A program made the translations under genes and the position numbers. Shown here piece after piece: positions 36,601 through 44,353 of a DNA stretch of 64,000 nucleotides (position 1 is its first letter; each line of letters starts with the position of its first letter). The notes under the pieces were generated by a model. The model was not told the DNA's origin. It was given only the letters and a program-made list of their open reading frames with translations, and made no database searches. This DNA is from Sinorhizobium meliloti 4H41. Its GTDB lineage: Bacteria; Pseudomonadota; Alphaproteobacteria; Rhizobiales; Rhizobiaceae. Where the stretch lies: the NCBI RefSeq assembly GCF_000375585.1, contig NZ_AQWP01000006.1, positions 236,496 to 300,495 on the forward strand, written 5' to 3'.

Positions 36601-38280
36601 CTTACCGCGGGCGAACAGTCGAGAGGCATCGCGCGCCCACGCATCGCGCTGCCGCCGCACGCCGGCCAGTTCGGCAAAGCCGACGCGCTCTGAAATCGCC
36701 CGGAACGCGGCACCCGCCTGAATCGGCTGCAGCTGCATGGCGTCGCCGACCAGCACCGCTTTCGCGCCGGCGTCTTCCACCGCTTTCAGGACGCGCGCCA
36801 TCTGCTGCGACGACACCATGCCGGCCTCGTCGATGACCAGCACGTCATCACGCTGGAGCAGATCGCGCCCGCTCGCCCAGGCCAGTTCCCAAGATGCCAG
36901 CGTGCGCGACCTGATGCCAGAACTGTCCTCAATCCCTTCGGCCGCCTTGCCGGCTAGCGCCGCACCGAAGACCCGCCGGTTCCCGCTCTCCCAGGCGTGG
37001 CGTGCGGCGGCAAGCAGCGTCGACTTGCCGGCGCCGGCGAGCCCAACGACGGCGGCGATCGCATTGTCGCCGGTGACGTGGCAAACGGCATCGACCTGTT
37101 CCGCATCGAGCTTGAAAGGCTTTTCGGTATCAGCCGTTTCGATGCTTCGGACAGCTGCGGCGACCTGCGCGCTGGAGACGGCGAAGCCCCTGCGCTTTGA
37201 CAACACTCGGGCGGACTCTGCCATGGCATATTCGAGACGCAGGATCTCCCGTGTCGTGAACACCGCCGGCTCCGACGCCTTGCCGGTTTCAGCGTCAAGC
37301 TGCTGCGGACTCAGCATGACCAACTCGTCCGACGCCATCAGCCGCGCCCGGATATTGGTGAAGTCGACGGGATCGTCGACATAGCGGTGCAGCGCCTTGG
37401 CAATATCCTTCTCGTCGAAGGTGGAGCGTTCGTTGCCAAGCTGCTTGAACAGAAGCGCCGGCTCGGTCAGCAACCTGTCGGCCATCTCTTGCCGGCGGGC
37501 GAGATCGGCCGGCGCAAAATACATCGCGACGCCCTTGCGGGCGAGCGCCGCCTTCTCCGGTCCGAGATGCTTTTGCGCAATCCCATCGAGACCCTGCTCG
37601 GCATAAGAGCGGCCGTCGAGGCGGATCTCGTGGCCGGCAAGCACCAGATGCCGATTGGCGGTCTCCGCCCAGGCGATCTTCCAGGCCTTCATCGTTTCCT
37701 TGTCGCCGGCCCAGAGCTTGTAGACGATCTTGCCGTTCGGCCGCTCCGGCGTGGCGACGCGCAGCGGCTCGCCGTCCTCGCCAAGCACCGGCACCTTCTT
37801 CGGCCCGAACCCTTCTTCGGTCAGTGGACGCAGCGGGATCATAATATGGATGTGCGGATTGCCGTCCTTTTCATGATAAACCCAATCAGCCACCATTCCC
37901 TTCGACGTCAGATTGTCGCGGACAAATTCACGGACAAGTGAGATGTTCTCCGCCCGCGTCAGCTCCTCCGGCAGGGCGATAATCAGCTCACGCGCAAGCT
38001 GGGCGTCGACCCTCGTCTCGAAGGCATCCACCGCATTCCAGAGCGCCTCAATTGCCTTGCTGACCAATTGCCCGTTGATCGCAGTCTTCAGCCAGGCCGG
38101 GACATCGTCCGGCAACGCTAGTTCCTCATGCACCAGTTCCCGCGATCCGCCGCGATAACTAAAGGACGTCCCAGCCTGCTCGTCCATCATCCGGGTGCGA
38201 TGGCGATAGGCGGCGGCCGAGACGATGCTGCGTCCCGCTCCCCTGCCGATCACCTGCGCTCTGACGAACATGATCGCCAC
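33652..38280 (-). CDS. traA: Conjugative relaxase/helicase TraA (Ti/pSym type)
   Basis: The very large protein (about 1542 residues) has an N-terminal MobA/MobL-type relaxase domain: 'VRAQVIGRGAGRSIVSAAAY' with the nicking Tyr region, and 'YHEKDGNPHIHIMIPLRP' with the metal-binding His triad. A RecD/TraI-type helicase follows: Walker A 'VVGLAGAGKSTLL' near residue 420, Walker B 'VLVIDEAGMVS', and 'TTIHKSQGATVDRTFVL' with 'YVAMTRHRDRADLY'. The C-terminal 600 residues are the coiled, Arg/Glu-rich extension seen in rhizobial TraA. I choose the GTG at 38280 (GGAG 6 bp upstream, protein beginning (M)AIMFVRAQ) over the longer ATG frame from 38304. It nicks oriT and unwinds the plasmid strand for transfer. 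Confidence 0.95.
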   Translation of the reverse strand: MAIMFVRAQVIGRGAGRSIVSAAAYRHRTRMMDEQAGTSFSYRGGSRELVHEELALPDDVPAWLKTAINGQLVSKAIEALWNAVDAFETRVDAQLARELIIALPEELTRAENISLVREFVRDNLTSKGMVADWVYHEKDGNPHIHIMIPLRPLTEEGFGPKKVPVLGEDGEPLRVATPERPNGKIVYKLWAGDKETMKAWKIAWAETANRHLVLAGHEIRLDGRSYAEQGLDGIAQKHLGPEKAALARKGVAMYFAPADLARRQEMADRLLTEPALLFKQLGNERSTFDEKDIAKALHRYVDDPVDFTNIRARLMASDELVMLSPQQLDAETGKASEPAVFTTREILRLEYAMAESARVLSKRRGFAVSSAQVAAAVRSIETADTEKPFKLDAEQVDAVCHVTGDNAIAAVVGLAGAGKSTLLAAARHAWESGNRRVFGAALAGKAAEGIEDSSGIRSRTLASWELAWASGRDLLQRDDVLVIDEAGMVSSQQMARVLKAVEDAGAKAVLVGDAMQLQPIQAGAAFRAISERVGFAELAGVRRQRDAWARDASRLFARGKIEEGLDAYARHGRIVAAETRDEIVDRIVADWADAREQALENSVSGGNEVRLRGDELLVLAHTNDDVRKLNEALRSVMVEKGALTGARAFRTARGLREFAAGDRIIFLENARFVEPRARRLGPQYVKNGMLGTVVSTGDRRGDALLSVRLDNGGDIVISKDSYRNVDHGYATTIHKSQGATVDRTFVLATGMMDQHLTYVAMTRHRDRADLYAAAEDFEARPEWSRKPRVDHAAGVTGELVEEGMAKLRPTDEDADESPYADIRTDDGTVHRLWGVSLPKALEAAGVAEGDTVTLRKDGVEKVKVRVPVVDKETGQKRFEEREVDRNVWTVRQIETADARRERIERESRRPELFSELVERLGRSGAKTTTLDFESEAGYWPHAKDFARRRGIDTVAEVAAEIEEGVSRRLAWLIEKRAQVSKLWERASVALGFAIERQRRVSYSEERTESLSAPIPSVGKYLIPPTTKFFRSVEEDARLAQPSSERWKEREAILRPVLAKIYRDPDGALSTLNALASDAAIEPRKLADDLGKAPDRLGRLRGSDHMVDGRAARDERGVTMVSLHELLPLARAHATEFRRNAARFREREQTRRVHMSLSVPALSKQATARLAEIEAVRKQGGYDAWKSAFAFAAEDRSLVQEVKAVSDALTARFGWSAFTPKADAIVERNIAERMPDDFTDEGRGKLTRLFEVVRRFAEEQHLAERKDRSKIVAGASVEFGKEDKAVLPMLAAVTEFRTPVDEEAGQRALSAPHYRHNRAALAEIAKRIWRDPAGAVDRIEALIVKGFAAERIVAAVANDPAAYGALRGSERLIDRMLASGRERKEALRAVSEASVFLRSLGAAHVSAVDSERQAITEERRRMAVAIPGLSQAAEDALLRLAAEMKKKDGKLDVAAGALAPAVAREFAAVSRALDERFGRNAILRGETDVINRVPPPHRRAFEAMQDRLKILQETVRMQASQQIISERQQRIIDRARGEPPYQI

Positions 38281-38302
38281 GGCTGTCTCCGATCGTCCAA
38301 GC

Positions 38303-38336
38303 ACGTCGCGCCAGCGACGTATATTGCGCCCTCAAG
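38303..38336. other. oriT: Origin of transfer (oriT), Ti/RSF1010-like nic region
   Basis: The intergenic region between traA and traC contains the inverted repeat ACGTCGC-GCCA-GCGACGT (38303-38320), immediately followed by ATATTGCGCCCT (38321-38332). The reverse complement reads AGGGCGCAATATACGTCGC, very close to the nic region of Ti-plasmid and IncQ oriT sequences as I remember them (GGGCGCAATTATACGTCGC). A second 8-bp inverted repeat, ATCGGCCC-GCCA-GGGCCGAT (38340-38359), follows with the same GCCA loop. Position and sequence both fit the substrate of the adjacent TraA. Confidence 0.8.
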
Positions 38337-38387
38337 CCGATCGGCCCGCCAGGGCCGATGCCGCCTTCTCGGTTGCAGGCTAGCCTA

Positions 38388-38416
38388 TTTAACTATCGTA
38401 TTCTAGATAGTATAAT
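38388..38416 (+). promoter_or_regulatory. traCDG promoter with an internal dyad
   Basis: A consensus -10 box TATAAT (38411-38416) is preceded by TTTAAC at 38388-38393, 17 bp upstream. Between and over them lies the inverted repeat ACTATC-N8-GATAGT (38392-38397 with 38406-38411). A repressor bound here would cover the promoter. The traC start lies 42 bp downstream of the -10 box. The elements are seen; the regulator is unknown and not encoded in this window. Confidence 0.6.
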
Positions 38417-38457
38417 TCGCCCCGTGAAGATTGCTCGAACCCGGAAAGGACATCGGA

Positions 38458-38745
38458 ATGGCCGCAAAATCATCGATCGCTGACATCGACGCCCAGATCG
38501 AGAAGCTGCGCGAGCGCAGACGCGCGATGATCGCAAAGTCCGCCGAACGCTTTGCGCGCGCGGCAACGAAATCGGGGCTGGCGGAAATGGAGATCGCTGA
38601 CGAGGAGGTCGATCGGATTTTCGAAGAGATCGCCGCGCGATTTCGTAAGGAGGAAAAGAAGGGGACTGCCAGCGTATCTACTTCGCCGCGTCGACCAGCA
38701 GCTGGCGGGACTGGAACGTCGGCGGAGGTTTCTCATGACAGCTGA
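38458..38745 (+). CDS. traC: Conjugal transfer protein TraC
   Basis: The 95-residue, strongly charged helical protein begins 'MAAKSSIADIDAQIEKLRER' and has the 'GLAEMEIADEEVDRIFEEIA' middle found in rhizobial TraC. TraC is an accessory relaxosome protein that helps TraA at oriT. The ATG at 38458 has GGA spacing after an AAAGGA element; a longer in-frame start at 38431 would lie closer to the promoter -10 box and is less likely. Its last codons overlap traD by 11 bp. Confidence 0.88.
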   Translation: MAAKSSIADIDAQIEKLRERRRAMIAKSAERFARAATKSGLAEMEIADEEVDRIFEEIAARFRKEEKKGTASVSTSPRRPAAGGTGTSAEVSHDS

Positions 38746-38968
38746 TCGCAAACGCGAGGCGCGTGAGAAGTTTTTACTCGGCGGCATCGTCGTCAGGGCG
38801 GGTCTCACGAAGGCCGACCGGGCGTTTCTGCTCGGCGGTCTACTCGAACTGGCGAGGCTTGATCCGGGCTCATCGGAGCATCGGCGGTTGCGCGATATCG
38901 GCGAGGAAGCGTTCAAGGCACCGGCGCTTGACGGTCATTCGACGCGGATCCCGGAGGCCACCGAATGA
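38735..38968 (+). CDS. traD: Conjugal transfer protein TraD
   Basis: The 77-residue protein ('MTADRKREAREKFLLGGIVV', 'DRAFLLGGLLELARL') matches the short TraD of Ti- and pSym-type plasmids, a small relaxosome or coupling accessory protein. It starts inside the end of traC, and its stop overlaps the traG start (ATGA), so traC, traD and traG are translated together. The start is supported by GGAGG 6 bp upstream. Confidence 0.87.
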   Translation: MTADRKREAREKFLLGGIVVRAGLTKADRAFLLGGLLELARLDPGSSEHRRLRDIGEEAFKAPALDGHSTRIPEATE

Positions 38969-40884
38969 CCGTGCGAGCAAAACCGCATCCGAGCCTGTTG
39001 CTCGTCCTGGTGCCTATCGCAGTAACGGCTGTCGCCGTCTATGTGGTCGGCTGGCGCTGGCCAACACTCGCCGGCGGCCTATCCGGGAAAGCGGAATATT
39101 GGTTCCTACGCGCTTCTCCTGTGCCGGCGCTTCTGTTCGGACCACTGGCAGGACTGTTGAGCGTCTGGGCGCTGCCATTGCACCGGCGAAGGCCGGTCGC
39201 GATGGCGAGCCTCGTCTGCTTTCTGGCGGTCGCCGGTTTTTACGCGCTGCGGGAGTTCGGCCGGCTCGCACCGTCGGTGGAGAGCAGAGTGGTGACATGG
39301 GACCGTGCCCTTTCCTATCTCGATATGGTCGCCGTTTTCAGTGCAATCGCTGGCTTCGTGGCGGCGGCGGTGGCCGCGCGCATTTCCACCGTCGTGCCCG
39401 AGCCGGTGAAGCGCGCCAAGCGCGGCACCTTCGGCGACGCGGACTGGCTGCCAATGTCGGCCGCCGGAAAGTTGTTTTCGCCGGGGGGCGAGATCGTTGT
39501 CGGTGAGCGCTACCGAGTCGACAAGGATATCGTTCATGGACTGCCCTTCGATCCAAATGATCGCAGTACTTGGGGACAGGGGGGCAAAGCCCCTTTGCTC
39601 ACTTACAAGCAGGACTTCGACTCCACCCATATGCTCTTCTTCGCCGGGTCAGGTGGCTACAAAACGACGAGCAACGTTGTTCCGACGGCGCTGCGCTATA
39701 CCGGACCACTGATCTGCCTCGACCCGTCGACCGAGGTCGCGCCGATGGTAGTCGAGCACCGAAGCCGCGTCCTTGGACGCGAGGTGATGGTGCTCGATCC
39801 AACGAACCCGACTATGGGATTTAATGTGCTCGACGGGATCGAGGCGTCGAAGAGACAAGAAGAGGATATTGTCGGCCTTGCGCATATGCTGCTGTCGGAA
39901 AGCGCTCGCTTCGAAAGCTCGAGCGGCGCCTACTTCCAGAACCAGGCGCACAATCTACTGACAGGCTTGCTTGCCCACGTCATACTCTCGCCGGACTTTG
40001 AAGGGCGGCGCAACTTACGCAGTCTCCGGCAAATCGTCTCGGAGCCTGAGCCCTCGGTGCTCGCCATGCTGCGCGACGTTCAGGAGCACTCGCACTCTGC
40101 CTTCATCCGCGAAACGCTCGGCGTCTTCACCAACATGACCGAGCAGACGTTCAGCGGCGTCTATTCGACCGCCTCGAAAGACACGCAGTGGCTGTCGCTC
40201 GACAGTTATGCCGCGCTCGTCTGCGGCAGCGCCTTCAAGTCGAGCGACATCGTTACAGCCAAGAAGGACGTGTTTCTGAATATTCCGGCAACGATCCTGC
40301 GCTCCTATCCAGGAATCGGCCGCGTCATCATCGGCTCGCTGATCAATGCCATGGTCCAGGCCGATGGTGCCTTCCAGCGCCGGGCACTCTTCATGCTCGA
40401 TGAGGTCGATCTCCTCGGCTACATGCGCGTCCTCGAGGAGGCACGCGACCGCGGCCGCAAGTACGGCATCAGCATGATGCTGATGTACCAATCCCTGGGG
40501 CAGTTGGAGCGGCATTTCGGGAGGGATGGCGCGACGTCATGGATTGATGGCTGCGCCTTGGCCTCCTATGCCGCGATCAAGGCGTTCGACACGGCGCGCA
40601 ATGTCTCGGCGCAATGCGGTGAGATGACGGTGGAGGTGAAGGGAAGCTCCCGCAATATCGGCTGGGATACGAAGAACGCCGCCTCGCGCAAATCAGAGAG
40701 CGTCAATTACCAGCGGCGACCGCTGATCATGCCGCACGAAATCACCCACTCGATGCGAAAGGACGAACAGATCATCATCGTCCAGGGGCACAGCCCGATC
40801 CGCTGCGGGCGCGCGATCTACTTCCGGCGAAAGGACATGAAGGAGGCGGCGAAGGCAAACCGCTTCGTCAAGCCGATCCCGTGA
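38965..40884 (+). CDS. traG: Conjugal transfer coupling protein TraG
   Basis: The 639-residue type IV coupling protein (VirD4/TraG family) has N-terminal membrane helices (about residues 10-30, 45-70 and 110-135), a cytoplasmic ATPase with Walker A 'FFAGSGGYKTTSNVVP' and Walker B 'ALFMLDEVDLLGYM', and a later 'AIKAFDTARNVSAQCGEMTV'. It links the TraA-DNA complex to a mating-pair channel. No trb or virB genes are present in the window, so the channel must be encoded elsewhere or the plasmid is mobilised with help. Confidence 0.94.
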   Translation: MTVRAKPHPSLLLVLVPIAVTAVAVYVVGWRWPTLAGGLSGKAEYWFLRASPVPALLFGPLAGLLSVWALPLHRRRPVAMASLVCFLAVAGFYALREFGRLAPSVESRVVTWDRALSYLDMVAVFSAIAGFVAAAVAARISTVVPEPVKRAKRGTFGDADWLPMSAAGKLFSPGGEIVVGERYRVDKDIVHGLPFDPNDRSTWGQGGKAPLLTYKQDFDSTHMLFFAGSGGYKTTSNVVPTALRYTGPLICLDPSTEVAPMVVEHRSRVLGREVMVLDPTNPTMGFNVLDGIEASKRQEEDIVGLAHMLLSESARFESSSGAYFQNQAHNLLTGLLAHVILSPDFEGRRNLRSLRQIVSEPEPSVLAMLRDVQEHSHSAFIRETLGVFTNMTEQTFSGVYSTASKDTQWLSLDSYAALVCGSAFKSSDIVTAKKDVFLNIPATILRSYPGIGRVIIGSLINAMVQADGAFQRRALFMLDEVDLLGYMRVLEEARDRGRKYGISMMLMYQSLGQLERHFGRDGATSWIDGCALASYAAIKAFDTARNVSAQCGEMTVEVKGSSRNIGWDTKNAASRKSESVNYQRRPLIMPHEITHSMRKDEQIIIVQGHSPIRCGRAIYFRRKDMKEAAKANRFVKPIP

Positions 40885-41111
40885 TGGGCCGCCAACATGA
40901 CGCCGGGAAAAAATCTCTATCGCTCGGTGCGGCAATACAGGGCGAACGGGCCCTCCGCGCCTGGCGGCGTGAACCAGTCTAGAAAGAGTGTATGGCCGAA
41001 GGAGTGAGCCCGGGCACTGTTAGACCAAACGCCCAAAAGGGCATGCCGTTGGCCGCGTCGGGATGGGCATGGACGACAATCGACATTGGCACACGACGAT
41101 CGCCGTAAGCA
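40885..41111. other. Short intergenic stretch after traG
   Basis: Only a 36-codon frame at about 40898-41008 (+), starting 'MTPGKNLYRSVRQYRANG', was noticed. It has no recognisable family and no clear ribosome-binding site. Nothing else is supported here. Confidence 0.3.
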
Positions 41112-41303
41112 TCATGAAACCTGTGCCGGGGGGAACATGCAAAGGGTATAGAAGGCGAAATACCACGCGCTGTAAACCGCCGCCCTGAGGACGCCGAAGG
41201 CAATCGCGTACGGAGGGCTGACGATGAATCGAAGCGCGCGAAAAGCTCCGCTTCGGCTCATCGCGCCGGTTTCGCGTTAAGCGTTTTGAGGCTCTGTTGA
41301 CAT
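41112..41303 (-). pseudogene. Small hydrophobic protein gene with an early in-frame stop
   Basis: An ATG at 41303 with a GAGGAG site opens 'MSTEPQNA' and meets a TAA at codon 9. The same frame continues without further stops through 'RETGAMSRSGAFRALRFIV' and a hydrophobic segment ('YAIAFGVLRAAVYSAWYFAF', then 'YTLCMFP') to 41112. Either the original 63-residue membrane protein was interrupted by a nonsense change, or translation now begins at the internal ATG (41261), giving 49 residues. There is no family assignment. The single membrane-spanning character is clear from the sequence. Confidence 0.45.
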
Positions 41304-41627
41304 GACGGGCTCCTCGGTATTCGCTAGCCCAGATCGAAGCAACAAAATGGTCATACTGTTCGCACACCCAAGGGCAAGCGAGGAAGTCCTCTTGCGATAA
41401 TGCGGCCGATCCGGGTCGCAACATCGAGCGAGAGGCGGGCGTGACCGCAGGCGGAGACCGCTTGCGGGACCGGTGAGCGAAGAGAATAGCAACCCGTCGG
41501 CCGTCGGCTGGCTCGCCCGAACAACGATCTCCAGTCTCGACGATCGATCACGAAAATGAATCGGTGTGGGCCGATCGATTCCTATGTGTCGTTGGACTCA
41601 AAAGCCGGAACGGGCGTTTCTTCCGTC
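41304..41627. other. Non-coding or unrecognised stretch
   Basis: Several short overlapping frames exist on the minus strand, but none has a ribosome-binding site or family resemblance. I see no repeat or RNA gene here. Confidence 0.3.
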
Positions 41628-41844
41628 ATGCTCACTCAGCCCTATCCGCTCTACATCGAACGCACGGATGCGACGAAAACCGTGGCGCGCTTCTACACGC
41701 TCCCGATCGAACCGACGCTGTCCGGCACGCCCTGCCTGACATGGCGTTGGAGCGCATCGGGCCATGGTGCATCACTTCGACAAGGAAGAGGGTGCTGTGC
41801 ACATGATCATCGATCTGCTGCGGACCAGACAGGCGCGCGGCTAA
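41628..41844 (+). pseudogene. WGR-domain protein, frameshifted
   Basis: The first frame reads 'MLTQPYPLYIERTDATKTVA' and 'RFYTLPIEPTLSGTPCLTWRW', the start of a WGR domain (the name-giving Trp-Gly-Arg would follow). The end of the domain is in another frame: 'MVHHFDKEEGAVHMIIDLLR' and 'TRQARG' to the TAA at 41842-41844. In the roughly 10 bp between, one further frame (ERIG) is needed, so two small indels have destroyed the WGR core. Small WGR proteins, near 80-95 residues, are common near rhizobial plasmid transfer genes; their DNA- or RNA-related role is not defined. Confidence 0.7.
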
Positions 41845-41999
41845 AGACCGAAAACACGCGTTCGACGTGAACACATTGCCTGGGGTTTCCCGCAGCGAGC
41901 GCGCCCTGATCGTCGCCGGTGATCATTGGTAAAGCGGAGCTTCGGCCGACGCGTCGGTCGTTTCGCGTGTCGGCCCAGGCGGGAAGGCAAACGCCGCCC

Positions 42000-42164
42000 T
42001 CAGAAGGGCGGCGCGGGGTCGAAGGTGCCCTCCTGTTCGGCGGTCGCCGCCAGTTCGGCCTGAGCCAATTCCAGCTCGGCTTCGATCTGGCGGCGCTCGG
42101 CGGCGTCCGCGTTCCTGAGCTCGGCGCGCAGTTCTTCAACCTGAATTTCTGTTGCAATCGTCAT
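42000..42164 (-). CDS. Small Glu/Ala-rich plasmid protein
   Basis: The 54-residue protein ('MTIATEIQVEELRAELRNAD', then 'AAERRQIEAELELAQAELAA') is almost entirely helical and charged and probably forms a coiled coil. The start at 42164 has AAGGAG 9 bp upstream. Similar peptides of this size occur downstream of DUF736 genes on rhizobial plasmids as far as I remember. Function unknown. It lies 350 bp after the DUF736 gene on the same strand. Confidence 0.65.
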   Translation of the reverse strand: MTIATEIQVEELRAELRNADAAERRQIEAELELAQAELAATAEQEGTFDPAPPF

Positions 42165-42478
42165 CGTCGTCTTCTCCTTGGATAATGTGAAGATGACGCC
42201 ACGGGGTCGAGAGGATCGGGCCGGGTCAAGGATCGCGTCAGCGACCGCCGGAGGCGGCGAGCGGAGGAACCGATTTTCTGGCGGTGCCCTCAAGGCAGCG
42301 GCTGAAAATTGGAGGGGCCGCGAAGGCCTTGAGGCGGCGCGCGCCCTCATGGCAGACTTGGCTATTTGATCAGACAAGCTTTCGCCTCGTGTGGCAGGGG
42401 AGAGGAGCAAAAGCGGGTTCGATGCCCGCTTTTGTTCCCGGTGCTGCGTTTAACGATCAAACCGAGTAACGGCGAAGT

Positions 42479-42500
42479 CGGCCCCGATTTCTCGGGGCCG
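42479..42500 (-). terminator. Hairpin after the DUF736 gene
   Basis: A perfect 9-bp stem CGGCCCCGA / TCGGGGCCG (42479-42487 with 42492-42500) with a 4-base loop lies 14 bp after the DUF736 stop on the minus strand. No strong U-run follows, so it is either a weak terminator or an mRNA-end stabilising hairpin. The rest of the gap to the small plasmid gene (42165-42478) holds nothing recognised. Confidence 0.55.
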
Positions 42501-42513
42501 CTCGCTTGGCTCG

Positions 42514-42837
42514 TCAGTCCGGATTGTTCCAGAGGATCACCTTCTTGCTCGGATCGCCGCCGGGTGCCTGTGCGAGGTTGCCGAAGATCACGCCGATCTC
42601 GGGAGCCTCCAGCTTCACTGAGAGGTATTCCTCGCCGGTCTGGCGGGCGACGCGGTTCCAGCCCGCGCCGATTTCGAAGCCGGTCTTGCGGTTGATGACG
42701 CGGTAATCGGGGGCTTCTTCGCTCGACTTGCTTGCGTTCGGGACGATGGCGATCGGGGCGTTGACCCGGATGGTGGCGAAGACGCCTTCGAGGATGCCAT
42801 CGGTCTTCTGCGTCAGGGTTGCGATCGTGGTGGCCAT
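42514..42837 (-). CDS. DUF736 domain protein
   Basis: The 107-residue protein belongs to DUF736, a family almost confined to alphaproteobacterial plasmids and mobile regions. The typical opening 'MATTIATLTQKTDGILEGVF' and 'YRVINRKTGFEIGAGWNR', 'YLSVKLEAPEIGVIFGNL' are present. The start at 42837 has AAGGAGACAGAATC upstream. Function is unknown; frequent linkage to transfer and partition genes suggests a plasmid-maintenance role. Confidence 0.9.
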   Translation of the reverse strand: MATTIATLTQKTDGILEGVFATIRVNAPIAIVPNASKSSEEAPDYRVINRKTGFEIGAGWNRVARQTGEEYLSVKLEAPEIGVIFGNLAQAPGGDPSKKVILWNNPD

Positions 42838-43543
42838 GATTCTGTCTCCTTCAGTTGCTCGGGACCATTCCCGATGTCGCACGAAGAGACGGCCGACCTG
42901 CTGCGGTCAGCTCGGTCGAAAATTTTGCCAAATTCTATTTTCCGCCAGGCGAAAGAACCGAAATCGAATTTTGCAAAAATTTCGGACGAGTCTTACCCCT
43001 TTAGGGGTTGGCCGCAAAAGCAGGCGGTCGTCTATACGAGCGACACAAAACGGGAATGGTTCGGGGCAACTGAAGGACGCGACAAACCATTATGGCTGTC
43101 CGGTCCACGCCGCGGGAGATCGGCCGCGCATCCGTTGATACGTTGGTCCGCGTGCCGGTCAACGCCATGCCCTCGCCCTCTCTCAGCTACTGCAGGCGGG
43201 TGAGCACGTCGCTAACGATATTACCCCTTAAGTTGATCCGAGAGTTAGACGCGGCGAATGTATCGCCGCCTGCAGCCGGCGCGGCAACACCTGATGAAGC
43301 CGTTCGCGTGAGCGATATGTGATCGTCCCCCACTCCCCCCCGCGCCCGGCAATCTGCGCTGTTGGTGTTCTCCAGGCACATCGCGGCACGCGCCCCATCC
43401 GAGCGATCGGACCCGGCTTAGTAGCGGAACCAGGCCCGGCGGTGATCACGAGACAAAAGGAACCCAGCAAGTCGCGAACGGAATGCCATAAAGCGCGACA
43501 TTCTGATCCTGGGAAACGAAATGCGCTCCCTCCGCCAAGGCCT
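42838..43543. other. Intergenic region with an imperfect inverted repeat
   Basis: An AT-rich promoter region of the DUF736 gene contains the arms CGAAAATTTTGCCAAATTC (42917-42935) and GAATTTTGCAAAAATTTCG (42966-42984), which pair at 17 of 19 positions. A shorter ACCCCT-TT-AGGGGT dyad follows at 42995-43008. The rest (43010-43543) has only short frames with no recognised product. Confidence 0.5.
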
Positions 43544-43890
43544 GCCCCGACGATGCGGTTCGTGTCGGCCAAGGCCGTCAATGAGCAAGCCGCCGCCGTG
43601 TTGGCCAGCGTCCGGGAGCGTTTGATCCGCAACCGCACCCAACTCGCCAGTGCGATCCGCGGGTACACCGCTGATTCGGCATTTCCGTCGTCAAGGAGCT
43701 GGCGCACATTCCCCTGCTGCTTGAACGGATACAGTCCGACGAGACCGTGCCTGAGCTGGCGCGGGAAGTGTTCGCGAGCCAGGCGGCGGGATACGCCCAG
43801 GTGGAAGAAAAGATTGGAGACGTGGATGCCAGACTCATGGCGTGGCAGCGAGCCGACGAACACAGCAAACGTCTCAATACTGTTGCGGAC
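43544..43890 (+). pseudogene. IS110-family transposase fragment
   Basis: One frame contains 'MRFVSAKAVNEQAAAVLASV' and 'RERLIRNRTQLASAIRGYTA', the middle of the IS110/IS1111 transposase DEDD domain. The following part, 'VPELAREVFASQAAGYAQVE' to 'DARLMAWQRADEHSKRL', is in another frame. Both ends of the protein are missing. It is an inactive remnant. Sequence after it (43891-44353) has no recognised gene; short frames near 44030-44310 have no family match. Confidence 0.75.
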
Positions 43891-44353
43891 CGGCGCTGCT
43901 GCACTGAGTCGTCCGGGCGAGCTAGCCCGGATAGACTAAGCGCCAACCCCTCCCAACTCACGTAAAATCGGCGTGCTGGAATTTGAGGGGGATCATTCTA
44001 GTTAGACAGCGCTCCTTGAACGCTAAGTGCTTCGAGTACGGCGAGACGGAGTGGGCCCGTCGGCGAGCCCGGTTGCGCTAATGTCTTGCCGAGGTAGGCC
44101 ATCGCCTTTTGTCGGTGCGGCCCAGATTTCTCAGATCGCCTCGACCGCTTTCTGCCGCGTCACTTTGGGCGTTTTCATGCGGTATGCGACCTCATGCGCC
44201 CGTTCTGAGACGAGCTCGCGGTCACGGCCTTTCTCCTTCGGATTATCTGCATGAGCCGCACGAGCTCATCGATGTCGTGTGCGTGCCAATGAAGATGGCA
44301 CGAGCATAAGGGCGCTTGTCGTAGAGGCGGTGCGCTGACCGGCAGCAAGACCC

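Noticed and set aside
43319..43939. A 206-codon plus-strand frame as an intact gene
   Set aside because: Only its middle 45 codons match an IS110 transposase, and the domain continues in another frame; it is a remnant.
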